Below are positions 16,052 through 24,496 of a stretch of DNA of 64,000 nucleotides, in pieces. The DNA comes from Clostridiales bacterium (GTDB lineage: Bacteria > Bacillota > Clostridia > Oscillospirales > Acutalibacteraceae): positions 1 through 64,000 of the forward strand of contig JAILOG010000006.1 in assembly GCA_024690965.1 (NCBI GenBank). Reading direction: 5' to 3'. A program made the translations under genes and the position numbers. The stretch's first letter is position 1, and every line of letters starts with the position of its first letter. The notes beneath the pieces were generated by a model, which saw nothing but the letters and a program-made list of their open reading frames with translations, searched no databases and was not told the origin of the DNA.

Positions 16052-17356
16052 ATGGTTATTATTAATTCGGTGCAAGAAAACAGCCCTGCCCACAAAGCAG
16101 GAATATCAGCTTATGATAAGCTGCTTACAATAAACGGCAACGAAATTGCCGACGTTCTCGATTACAGATTTTATCAGACGGGAATTTTTTTAAAGCTTGA
16201 AATAGAGCGCAAAAACGGCGAAACAGAGATCATCGAAATAAAAAAACGCGAATATGACGAGATAGGACTTGAATTTGAAACTTACCTTATGGATAAGCAG
16301 CATTCATGCAAAAACGACTGCGTTTTTTGCTTTATTGACCAATTGCCTAAGGGTATGAGAAAATCTCTCTATTTTAAAGACGATGACTCCCGCCTGTCGT
16401 TTCTGTTCGGGAATTACGTTACGCTTACAAACCTCACTCAGCATGAAATTGACCGTATAATCAAAATGCACATAAGCCCCATAAATGTTTCTGTTCATAC
16501 CACTAATCCCGAGTTGAGATGCAAAATGATGAATAACCGTTTTGCCGGTGAAGCGCTTAAAATACTGCGGCAGTTCGCAGATGCGGGCATCAAAATAAAC
16601 TGTCAAATTGTGGCTTGCCCGGAACTTAATGACGGCGATGAACTAAGGCGTTCAATAGAAGATCTTGCGCAACTCTATCCTTCGCTTGAATGTATAGCTG
16701 TTGTGCCCGTGGGGCTTACAAAATACCGTGACGGGTTATATCCGCTTAAGCCCTACACAAAAGAAACGGCTTTAGAAACGCTCAATATTATAAACGAGTA
16801 CGGAAACAGTTTCTTTGAACGCTATGGGAGCAGACTTGTGTACGCCGCGGACGAGTTTTATATTAAAGCCGGATTGCCTATTCCCGAAACAGATTACTAT
16901 GAAGACTTTGACCAGCTTGAAAACGGCGTGGGACTTATATCCCTTATGAACGAAGAATTTGCGTCTGCGCTTGAGCAATGCGATTATGTTCTTGAAAAGG
17001 AAAGATATATAACGTGTGCCGGGGGTGTTTCTGCGGCGCCTTATATGAAAATGCTTTATAATGCCTGCGAGGCTAAATTTCCAAAGCTTCACATTCAGGC
17101 TGTGGCAATCGTAAATGAATTTTTCGGCGATCAAATAAACGTATCCGGTTTGATAACCGGCGGCGACCTAATAAACCAGTTAAAAGACAAAGATTTGGGC
17201 GAAGAGTTGCTCATACCTGCCGTTATGCTAAAGCGTGATGAGGATATATTCCTTGATGACATAACATTGGAGCAGGCTCAAAAAGCCCTTAATATAAAAA
17301 TAACACCCGTAGGCAACGACGGCGGAGAGCTTTTGAGTGCCATTTTGGGTGAATGA
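16052..17356 (+). CDS. PDZ-radical SAM DUF512 protein
   Basis: This 434-residue protein starts with a PDZ-like module (NSVQENSPAHKAGISAYDKLLTING, about 5-60). It continues with a radical-SAM core whose cluster ligands are C86, C90 and C93 (CKNDCVFC), and ends with the DUF512 domain. The family is widespread in clostridia and cyanobacteria, and its substrate is not established. The ATG at 16052 is chosen because GGAG lies 7 nt before it. It is 33 nt upstream of der, and the der-linked position is recurrent in Clostridia, which hints at a ribosome or tRNA connection (inference). Confidence 0.88.
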   Translation: MVIINSVQENSPAHKAGISAYDKLLTINGNEIADVLDYRFYQTGIFLKLEIERKNGETEIIEIKKREYDEIGLEFETYLMDKQHSCKNDCVFCFIDQLPKGMRKSLYFKDDDSRLSFLFGNYVTLTNLTQHEIDRIIKMHISPINVSVHTTNPELRCKMMNNRFAGEALKILRQFADAGIKINCQIVACPELNDGDELRRSIEDLAQLYPSLECIAVVPVGLTKYRDGLYPLKPYTKETALETLNIINEYGNSFFERYGSRLVYAADEFYIKAGLPIPETDYYEDFDQLENGVGLISLMNEEFASALEQCDYVLEKERYITCAGGVSAAPYMKMLYNACEAKFPKLHIQAVAIVNEFFGDQINVSGLITGGDLINQLKDKDLGEELLIPAVMLKRDEDIFLDDITLEQAQKALNIKITPVGNDGGELLSAILGE

Positions 17357-17389
17357 TTGTAAATATTCAGCAAAGGAAGGTGACGCGCA

Positions 17390-18712
17390 GTGTCAAGACC
17401 TGTTGTGGCTATTGTAGGCAGACCGAATGTAGGAAAATCCACACTGTTTAACAAGCTTGTAGGTCAGCGTGTGTCTATTGTTGACGACACGCCGGGTGTT
17501 ACAAGAGACAGAATATTCGGCGTATGCGAATGGCAAAACAGAAAGATAAGCCTTATAGACACAGGCGGAATAGAACCCCGAAGCAGTGAAATAATACCAA
17601 AACAGATGCGCGAGCAGGCACAGCTTGCCATAGAATCCGCAGACGCGATAATATTTGTTGTTGATGTAAAAACAGGTATAGTGTCAAGCGATATGGACGT
17701 TGCCGCCATGCTTCAGAAAAGCGGTGTGCCTGTTGTTTTGTGCGTTAATAAGTGTGATTCCATCGGTGAGCCGCCCGCGGATTTTTGGGAGTTTTATAAC
17801 TTAGGTTTAGGCGACCCAATACAGGTCTCATCTGTACATGGACACGGAACAGGCGATTTGCTGGACGCTGTGTTCGCTCATTTACCGAAAGACGACAGCG
17901 GAGATGATGAAGACGAGTATATTTCCGTTGCGGTTATAGGTAAACCCAATGCGGGGAAATCCTCGTTAATCAATAAAATATTGGGCGAAAACAGATGTAT
18001 AGTTTCAAACATTGCAGGCACCACCAGAGACAGTATAGATTCCTACGCAGAAACGCCCTACGGCAAATACCGGTTTACAGACACTGCCGGAATACGCCGC
18101 AAATCAAAAATAACAAACGATATTGAAAAATACAGTATTTTGCGTGCAAAAATGGCTATTGAGCGAAGCGACGTATGCATTATTATGATAGACGCGACCG
18201 AGGGCTTCACCGAACAGGACAGTAAGGTGGCAGGGCTTGCATGTGAGGCAGGCAAAGGATGTATTATTGCCGTTAACAAGTGGGACGCGATAGAGAAAGA
18301 CGGCAAAACGATGCAGGAGTTTCGCAAAAAGCTTGAAAATGACTTTTCATTTATGTCGTATGCACCGATAATCTTCATTTCTGCCCTCACAGGTCAGCGA
18401 ATAGACAAGCTGTTTGAAATGATAAATACCGTCGCAAACTATTGCGCAATGAGAATAAAAACAGGTGTGCTAAACGATTTGCTTGCTCAGTCCACTGCAA
18501 AGGTCCAACCGCCCACCGACAAGGGCAGAAGGCTGAAAATATATTATATGACCCAGGCTTCGGTAAAGCCGCCCACGTTTGTATTCTTTGTAAACAACGA
18601 AGAATTGTTCCATTTCTCTTATCAAAGATATCTGGAAAACAGAATCAGAGACACATTTGGTATGACAGGCGCTCCGATAAGATTTATAATAAGAGAGCGC
18701 GGCGAAAAATAA
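17390..18712 (+). CDS. der: Ribosome-assembly GTPase Der (EngA)
   Basis: This 440-residue double GTPase is required for 50S subunit assembly. It has two G domains in tandem: GRPNVGKST near residue 9 and GKPNAGKSS near residue 184, each with DTxG and NKxD motifs (DTGGIE/NKCD and DTAGI/NKWD). A C-terminal KH-like domain follows (about 355-440). The GTG start has GGAAGGTGA upstream. Length is normal. Confidence 0.97.
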   Translation: MSRPVVAIVGRPNVGKSTLFNKLVGQRVSIVDDTPGVTRDRIFGVCEWQNRKISLIDTGGIEPRSSEIIPKQMREQAQLAIESADAIIFVVDVKTGIVSSDMDVAAMLQKSGVPVVLCVNKCDSIGEPPADFWEFYNLGLGDPIQVSSVHGHGTGDLLDAVFAHLPKDDSGDDEDEYISVAVIGKPNAGKSSLINKILGENRCIVSNIAGTTRDSIDSYAETPYGKYRFTDTAGIRRKSKITNDIEKYSILRAKMAIERSDVCIIMIDATEGFTEQDSKVAGLACEAGKGCIIAVNKWDAIEKDGKTMQEFRKKLENDFSFMSYAPIIFISALTGQRIDKLFEMINTVANYCAMRIKTGVLNDLLAQSTAKVQPPTDKGRRLKIYYMTQASVKPPTFVFFVNNEELFHFSYQRYLENRIRDTFGMTGAPIRFIIRERGEK

Positions 18713-18723
18713 ATTCAGTATTT

Positions 18724-18764
18724 GGAGGTACAAGACGCGCAGGGGCGCGCCTCATTGAGTTTAA
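18724..18764 (+). promoter_or_regulatory. Displaced Shine-Dalgarno with intervening hairpin before plsY
   Basis: A strong GGAGGT (18724-18729) lies 35 nt before the plsY ATG, too far for normal initiation. CGCGC (18736-18740) and GCGCG (18745-18749) between them can form a 5-bp hairpin that would shorten the distance in the folded RNA. Only a weak TTGAG lies next to the ATG. Confidence 0.4.
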
Positions 18765-19454
18765 ATGAACGAATTATCATTATATATGTCAAACTGCTTA
18801 TTTATATCGGTAATAGCTGCTGTGCTTGGATATTTATCAGGCAGTATAAATTTCTCGATCTTGCTTACACGCACAACCGTTAAACAGGACATAAGAACAC
18901 TTGGCAGCGGAAACGCAGGATTTACAAATGTTTTGAGAAGCGTAGGAAAAAAACAGGCTATTATTACCTTTGTGGGAGATTTTATAAAAGCCGTTATTCC
19001 CATATTGGCAACCCAACTGCTTTTTCATTACACGGTAGACAACCCCGAATATACTTCGATAGGCAAATATATTTGCGGATTATTCTGCATAATCGGTCAT
19101 ATGTTCCCCGCTTATTTCGGACTTAAAGGCGGAAAGGGCGTTGTTACAAGCGCTGCTGTGCTTCTTATGACAGACTACAGAGTTTTCCTGTTTTCCGTCG
19201 CAGCCTTTGCGATCGTGTTTTTAATAAGCAAAATTGTCTCTTTAGGCTCAATTTTTGCGGCGTTAGCGTGTTTTGTATCTACTGTATGCGTTAACTACTA
19301 TATTACTTATTATCAAGGCTATTCTATGCTGTATGTTATAACCGTTTCGGTAATTGCAACAGTTATTTCGTTTTTGGTTATTTACAGACACAAAAGCAAT
19401 ATAAAACGTCTTATGAAAGGCGAGGAGCAAAGAATAACCGTAAAGCAAAACTAA
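18765..19454 (+). CDS. plsY: Acyl-phosphate:glycerol-3-phosphate acyltransferase PlsY
   Basis: This 229-residue integral membrane enzyme transfers an acyl group from acyl-phosphate to glycerol-3-phosphate, the first step of phospholipid synthesis in most Firmicutes. The three PlsY motifs are visible: GSINFSILLT near the N terminus, GSGNAGFTNVLRSVG, and GHMFPAYFGLKGGKGVVT. About five membrane helices are predicted. It follows der in a plausible operon. Confidence 0.93.
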   Translation: MNELSLYMSNCLFISVIAAVLGYLSGSINFSILLTRTTVKQDIRTLGSGNAGFTNVLRSVGKKQAIITFVGDFIKAVIPILATQLLFHYTVDNPEYTSIGKYICGLFCIIGHMFPAYFGLKGGKGVVTSAAVLLMTDYRVFLFSVAAFAIVFLISKIVSLGSIFAALACFVSTVCVNYYITYYQGYSMLYVITVSVIATVISFLVIYRHKSNIKRLMKGEEQRITVKQN

Positions 19455-19472
19455 TAAAAACAGTATAAAAAT

Positions 19473-19515
19473 AACCCTGTATTTCACACCGAAAAACGGC
19501 GGGAAATACAGGGTT
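19473..19515. terminator. Bidirectional terminator between plsY and the zinc-ribbon gene
   Basis: A 13-bp perfect inverted repeat (AACCCTGTATTTC / GAAATACAGGGTT) separates two convergent genes. A-rich and T-rich flanks fit use in both directions. Confidence 0.85.
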
Positions 19516-19529
19516 AATTGTTATGTTTA

Positions 19530-20051
19530 TTACTTAAGTAATCTGATTTTGCCTATGATAGGAAGCTCTTTTGCTTTGCCCTGTGCCGCATTTACTATTC
19601 CGAGTATTGCAAAAACAAGGAATACAATATTTACAAGATTAAGCAATGTACCCATAATCATTCCAAAATACCAGTTTATGAGTCCGAATATAAATCCGAG
19701 AATCATAGAAACTATTATCCAGCCTATTTCTACAATAGCAAGAACAAGTCCCTGATTTGCGTGATATCTCGCAAACTTTGACTGAGGCGCTGCAAGAATG
19801 GGGATAAGTACAAGCCAAGATAAGTAAGCAAGCACGCCCATAACTTTATTGTCCTCTATATCTTTCGGGTCAAAGTCCGCAGTTGTATCTGCGGTGTTGT
19901 TAAACGACGCTACCTTGGCCGCAAAATCGTTGGGGTTCTGATTTGCATTTTGGTTCGGCTGTGCCGCGGGTTGTTCTACCTTAGCTCCGCAAGATGTGCA
20001 AAATGTTGCGTTATCCTGAAGCTCTGCTCCGCAATTTTTACAAGTGATCAT
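19530..20051 (-). CDS. Zinc-ribbon membrane protein, DUF4870-like
   Basis: This 173-residue protein has an N-terminal zinc ribbon (CKNCGAELQDNATFCTSCGAKVE), a Gln/Asn/Pro-rich linker and a C-terminal membrane part with about three helices. The segment DNKVMGVLAYLSWLVLIPILAAP...FARYHANQGLVL is typical of DUF4870-like proteins of unknown function. The start at 20051 follows GGAGAG; upstream in-frame codons give an unrelated Cys-rich extension. It is the last gene of a three-gene minus-strand group. Confidence 0.8.
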   Translation of the reverse strand: MITCKNCGAELQDNATFCTSCGAKVEQPAAQPNQNANQNPNDFAAKVASFNNTADTTADFDPKDIEDNKVMGVLAYLSWLVLIPILAAPQSKFARYHANQGLVLAIVEIGWIIVSMILGFIFGLINWYFGMIMGTLLNLVNIVFLVFAILGIVNAAQGKAKELPIIGKIRLLK

Positions 20052-20123
20052 AACAAATTTCTCTCCCTGTGTTATAAAATATTTATTACATCGGCAACTT
20101 ATAAAAATCGCCGCTGAAAACAA

Positions 20124-21053
20124 TTATTCGTCAACCTTTATCTCCGCGCTGAATCCGGGAGTATATGTCGTTTCTCCGCTTTCCCAATCATAATCAGTTT
20201 TCATACCTGTAACCTTAAGGGTGGAGCCGTCAAAATCATAAAGTCTTTCTATCGCGCCGTCCGCCTCGTGTTCGGTTACCCAAGAGTCATCTACGGTTTT
20301 TCCGAAAATAGAATCATCGGGATACACATTTACCGCGGATTCTTTGCTTAGTTCGCCTGTTTCCCAGTCTTCGTCATATATATTGGTTGCATGAAGAGCC
20401 GTAAGAAGCTCGCCGTCCTTGCAGGTCACTATTGCACGGTCGCGTGTGTCAACAAGCGCATATCTATCGTTGCCTAAACCCACATACTCATAGAAATTTA
20501 CGACCTCATCATTACGGTAGCTTACATAACTCATAGATATAGTCTGCGGATCGAACTTCATAACCTTTTTGCTTACATATTCTCCGTCGCTGTCGCTGTC
20601 TTTATATGTAACGGTATACTGGTTGCCGTCTTGCTCTATTTTAGCGTCCTCATGGCCCATATAGCTGTAAGAAAGCTCCAATGTGGATACGGGAGTCCCC
20701 GCAGAGAACATTATGGGGTCGGTAGATAAGGTCAAAAAAGGAAGATAAGAAACTATCATATATGAGGGGTCATTATAATATTCGCCGCCGGCATCCTGCA
20801 ATTTCTTGTTGTTTGCTTCTATAATATCGCCGATCTTTTTTTGAAGCAAATCAATAATATTGTCATAATAATCATATATATCGGCAAGTGATTTTTCACC
20901 GCTTTGCGTGTTATCATTTGTTGATACCGTAGCGATCTCGGAATTATTGTTTCCCGATTGTCCCGAGCCGCCCAAAGCGGGTTTATTATCTCCGCAAGCG
21001 GCAAAACTCATAACAAGTGCCAAAACGGCTAATATTGCAATAATTCTTTTCAT
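20124..21053 (-). CDS. Secreted lipoprotein of unknown function
   Basis: This 309-residue protein has a lipoprotein signal peptide (MKRIIAILAVLALVMSFAAC, lipobox FAAC with the cysteine at about residue 20). A Ser/Asn/Gly-rich spacer and a mostly beta-type, acidic domain follow. I recognise no family; repeated short motifs such as YDFDGSTLK suggest a beta-rich fold. It is flanked by two zinc-ribbon genes on the same strand. The signal peptide closely resembles that of the small lipoprotein at 50376. Confidence 0.7.
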   Translation of the reverse strand: MKRIIAILAVLALVMSFAACGDNKPALGGSGQSGNNNSEIATVSTNDNTQSGEKSLADIYDYYDNIIDLLQKKIGDIIEANNKKLQDAGGEYYNDPSYMIVSYLPFLTLSTDPIMFSAGTPVSTLELSYSYMGHEDAKIEQDGNQYTVTYKDSDSDGEYVSKKVMKFDPQTISMSYVSYRNDEVVNFYEYVGLGNDRYALVDTRDRAIVTCKDGELLTALHATNIYDEDWETGELSKESAVNVYPDDSIFGKTVDDSWVTEHEADGAIERLYDFDGSTLKVTGMKTDYDWESGETTYTPGFSAEIKVDE

Positions 21054-21074
21054 TAAACTTATCCTCCAAATATT

Positions 21075-21977
21075 TTATCCGAACAAACCGCCCAAAAAGC
21101 TGCGCTTTGGCTGTTCCTTTTTGCGCTTGTCATAATCTCCTATATAAAACGCAACGCACATAACGCCCGGGTCGGTAGAAAAAGCCTCCGTTTGACCGAA
21201 CGCAAAGCATTTGCCGTCTACCATTTTGTAAAGAGATTCATCGGAAGTATAGCCCTCAGGTCTTATAAATCCGTTTTGCTTTAAGAGCTGAACATAACTG
21301 TTAAGCGCTTCACTGTTTGTTCCGTGAACGGTAAAAAGATACATAGGAGTTCCGTCTGAGTTGTTACCGTTATTCTCTATTTCATAACTATGTCCGCCAA
21401 AGCGCCATTTGGGATAATTACAAAGAACCTCGTCCCATTTTGCCAAAACAGCTTCGTCGGCTTTCTTTTGAGCTTCCTCTTCTGCTATTGCCGCGGGCAG
21501 CTTGGCTCCGCAGCCTGCGCAGAATTTTGTTCCCACATCGTTTTGTCTTCCGCACGCGCTGCAAACAGCGCCCTGCGCCACAGTCATCTCGGGCAGTTTT
21601 GCACCGCAGGATGGACAAAACGCGTTGTCGGCAGGTGCTGCCTCGCCGCATTCGGGACAAATTTTCATATTTTTCGCCGCTTCGTTAGCAAAGTTTCTCG
21701 CCCCTGAGCTTAATCCGCCGAAAAGACCGCCCAAGGTATCCATCGCCCGGTTAACTTCGGCTGTATTCACCTGACTTTGCTGAACCTGTGCATTTTCGGG
21801 GTTATGGTTTTGCGTTCCCGAAGACACAGAGTCGTTTATGCTTTTAGCGGCTGAATTTACTGCGTTTGCTGTTGCCTGTTCTATCTTTGGCTCAACAGCT
21901 TTTCTTACGCCCTGTTCAACAGCGCCTGACACGGCGTTGCTGATGCCTCTTTTAATCGCTCTGTCTAAAAAGCCCAT
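21075..21977 (-). CDS. Double zinc-ribbon protein with C-terminal unknown domain
   Basis: This 300-residue soluble protein has an Ala/Asn-rich helical N-terminal region (1-105), two consecutive zinc ribbons (CPECGEAAPADNAFCPSCG and CSACGRQNDVGTKFCAGCG) and a domain of about 110 residues ending in a glycine-rich tail, SFLGGLFG. The short GLFGG-type motif also occurs in the N-terminal half. Function unknown. It starts the zinc-ribbon/lipoprotein trio, 21 nt before the lipoprotein gene. Confidence 0.75.
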   Translation of the reverse strand: MGFLDRAIKRGISNAVSGAVEQGVRKAVEPKIEQATANAVNSAAKSINDSVSSGTQNHNPENAQVQQSQVNTAEVNRAMDTLGGLFGGLSSGARNFANEAAKNMKICPECGEAAPADNAFCPSCGAKLPEMTVAQGAVCSACGRQNDVGTKFCAGCGAKLPAAIAEEEAQKKADEAVLAKWDEVLCNYPKWRFGGHSYEIENNGNNSDGTPMYLFTVHGTNSEALNSYVQLLKQNGFIRPEGYTSDESLYKMVDGKCFAFGQTEAFSTDPGVMCVAFYIGDYDKRKKEQPKRSFLGGLFG

Positions 21978-22155
21978 GGTCGTTCCCTCGCTTTCATAAT
22001 AAAAACGGCGTAAACAGTTAATATATAGTAAAATAATTACATCACTAACACTTTACTGCCTTACCCTGACAAAGTGAGTTTATCATATTTATCATATTAT
22101 GTCAATATTTTTTTCGGGATAAGATTATTTTTAAACAAATTGCAACATAACAAAA

Positions 22156-23064
22156 CTAGAATTTATCACTTTCAAAATGCTTGAAAACCTTGATGATTCC
22201 ATCGCTTAAATCCGTTATTCCAAGCCCTAAAAAAACATCATCCTTTGTTTTTACGCGGTATATTTTTTTGTCTTCCGAAGTGTTTTTCAGCGCCGTGCGC
22301 TCTATATCAAGCGCGCCGCCGTTATAAAATCTGGTTGCCTGCGCCTCGGAAACACTTATTTGCGGATAAGAGTAAAAAATACTTTCCGTCGGTTTTAACA
22401 AAGCCTCTATATCTGTCTTTGACATTTCCTTTAACGCCGATATCTCCAGAGCATCGTCTGTGTTATATCCGCACGCGCATGTTCTTCTGAGCCCTGTCAT
22501 AACGGCACCGCAATCCAAAGCTTTGCCTATATCGTCAATAAGACTGCGGATATACGTTCCTTTTGAACATACAACTTCTATTTGAGCAGTTTGAGCTTCA
22601 AAGTCAAACTCATTAAGCACAAGCTTTGATATGTATATCTCACGGGCTTCACGCTCTATCTCCACACCCTTGCGCGCAAGGTCATACAGCCTTACACCGT
22701 CAACTTTTATTGCACTGAACATAGGAGGAATCTGATTTTGCCTGCCAAAAAAACGTTTAAGCGCATTTTCAAATTCTTCTTTTCTTATATTGCTGTTTTG
22801 ATTTGTCAAAACCTTTCCCGTGATATCAAGCGTATCTGTTGTTAAACCAAGCTTTAATCGGGCTTTGTAGGCTTTGTCGGTATTCGGTAAAACCGACTGC
22901 GCTTTTGCCGCGCTTCCCAAAAGTATCGGCAAAACGCCTGTCGCCATAGGGTCAAGTGTACCAGTGTGACCTATCTTTTTCTCACCCGAAACTTTTCTGA
23001 CTATCGCAACAACATCAAAAGACGTGTAGTCTTTAGGTTTGTCGATTACTATAACTCCGTTCAT
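22156..23064 (-). CDS. truB: tRNA pseudouridine-55 synthase TruB
   Basis: This 302-residue enzyme converts U55 in the tRNA T-loop to pseudouridine. The start MNGVIVIDKPKDYTSFD and the catalytic-aspartate segment IGHTGTLDPMATGVLPI are intact. A truncated C-terminal PUA-like region is present. The start at 23064 is chosen from the family's usual N terminus; upstream in-frame codons would add a hydrophobic, non-homologous stretch. It is the last gene of the nusA-infB operon. Confidence 0.93.
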   Translation of the reverse strand: MNGVIVIDKPKDYTSFDVVAIVRKVSGEKKIGHTGTLDPMATGVLPILLGSAAKAQSVLPNTDKAYKARLKLGLTTDTLDITGKVLTNQNSNIRKEEFENALKRFFGRQNQIPPMFSAIKVDGVRLYDLARKGVEIEREAREIYISKLVLNEFDFEAQTAQIEVVCSKGTYIRSLIDDIGKALDCGAVMTGLRRTCACGYNTDDALEISALKEMSKTDIEALLKPTESIFYSYPQISVSEAQATRFYNGGALDIERTALKNTSEDKKIYRVKTKDDVFLGLGITDLSDGIIKVFKHFESDKF

Positions 23065-23146
23065 AATTCCACACAAAACGGCTGCCGCACATATCATCTG
23101 TTTTACAATCGCAAATTTCAAACCGTGCGTAAGCCGTTTTTTCCTT

Positions 23147-24106
23147 TTAAATCATATTTTGTTTTTTCAGCGCGGCGCCTACAGCTTCAATAAGCATTTT
23201 TTCGGCGTTTTCGCGCGTATCTTTTATTGTGCACCCCGCCGCCGCGGCGTGTCCGCCGCCGCCGAAGCCTACCGCTATCTGCGCGGCATTCAAAGCGTTG
23301 TCTGTTCTGAGCGATACCTTGTAAGCTCCGCTTTCAAGCTCACGCATTGTAACAGCCGCCGCAACCCCCTCTATTTGACGCGGCAGGGACGATATTCCGT
23401 CTATGTCATCCTCAGCCGCACCCGAAGACGCTATCATATCTCTTGTAAGCGCCACAGTTGCGCAAAGCCCGTTATATTCAAATTTCAAGTTATCTAAAAC
23501 CGCTTTTTCCAGCGCGATTCTTGACCTTGATTTTGTGTCGAACATAACCTTGTTTATCAAAGCGTGCTCACACCCGAGCGAAATAAGCTCGGCGGCGATT
23601 CTGTGTGTGCGCGCGGTTACATTGCTGAACTTAAAACAGCCCGTATCGGTGCTTATTCCCGTATAAAGGCAATCGGCAATGCTTTTGGGTATATCATTTA
23701 TAAGCTCTTTAACTATGAGATAGATTATTTCGGCGCACGCCGCGGAATCACCTTCTACATAGCTTTGTTTTGCAAAGCTTGTGTTTCTGGAGTGGTGGTC
23801 AATGCACAAATCTATTTTGTTGCCGTAAACCTCACACAGCGAACACAAAAGTTTGCTGTCCGCAACATCTGCGCTCACAATATATTTCGGCTCAAAATGC
23901 TGAATTTCAACACTGTTTTTTATGAAAAGAAATTTGTTCGGTATTTCGTCTGCGCACTCTACTCTTGCGCGCTTCCCCAATATCTGCAACGCACCGCACA
24001 GCGCATACGCGCTGCCTAGCGTGTCGCCGTCGGGAAAGTGGTGCGACAGTATCAAAATATCGTCATTCTCTATTAAGAGCCTTACAACATCGTTAATTGT
24101 CATCAT
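23147..24106 (-). CDS. nrnA: DHH/DHHA1 bifunctional oligoribonuclease and pAp phosphatase
   Basis: This 319-residue phosphoesterase degrades oligoribonucleotides (nanoRNA) and 3'-phosphoadenosine 5'-phosphate. The DHH domain shows HHFPDGDTLGS near residue 27, DVADS near residue 87 and CIDHHSRN. The DHHA1 domain shows the glycine-rich GFGGGGHAAAAG at the C terminus. The preferred start ATGATGACA overlaps the rbfA stop by a few bases, giving translational coupling as in many Firmicutes. Confidence 0.92.
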   Translation of the reverse strand: MMTINDVVRLLIENDDILILSHHFPDGDTLGSAYALCGALQILGKRARVECADEIPNKFLFIKNSVEIQHFEPKYIVSADVADSKLLCSLCEVYGNKIDLCIDHHSRNTSFAKQSYVEGDSAACAEIIYLIVKELINDIPKSIADCLYTGISTDTGCFKFSNVTARTHRIAAELISLGCEHALINKVMFDTKSRSRIALEKAVLDNLKFEYNGLCATVALTRDMIASSGAAEDDIDGISSLPRQIEGVAAAVTMRELESGAYKVSLRTDNALNAAQIAVGFGGGGHAAAAGCTIKDTRENAEKMLIEAVGAALKKQNMI

Positions 24107-24476
24107 CTTTGGGTGTATCATCCTTTATATCAAGTGTATTTATAATTGTGTTGATCTTTGCGCTGTATTCGATAGAATCGGTAGGATAAAATTTAAGCTC
24201 CGGTGTGTGGCGCAATTTCAAATGAGATGCTATCTCTTTGCGCAAATATCCGGCGGCGCCGTTTAACGCTTTTGCCGCCGATTTTGCCGTATCAAGTCCC
24301 TTCATTGCGCTTACATACACCTTACAAAAAGAGTTATCGTTAGATATTTCTATTCTTACAACGCTTATTATGCCGTCTTTAACGCGTGGGTCTTTCATTT
24401 CGCGCACCGCGGCGGCAATTTCACGCTTAATATCTTCGGCGTTTCGTGAATTTTTGTATCCTGCCAAATTAATCAC
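24093..24476 (-). CDS. rbfA: Ribosome-binding factor A
   Basis: This 127-residue KH-like protein is needed for 30S maturation and 16S 5' processing. It has the family's N-terminal NSRNAEDIKREIAAAVREMKDPRV and the central VYVSAMKG, LNGAAGYLRKEIA and LRHTPELKF segments. Normal length, with a short acidic tail. It lies between infB and nrnA and overlaps the latter. Confidence 0.95.
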   Translation of the reverse strand: MINLAGYKNSRNAEDIKREIAAAVREMKDPRVKDGIISVVRIEISNDNSFCKVYVSAMKGLDTAKSAAKALNGAAGYLRKEIASHLKLRHTPELKFYPTDSIEYSAKINTIINTLDIKDDTPKDDDN

Positions 24477-24496
24477 ACCTTTTGATAAGTCTCATT

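Noticed and set aside
23065-23121. Longer TruB start at 23121
   Set aside because: The extra 19 residues are unlike the family's N terminus, and no Shine-Dalgarno is seen in front.
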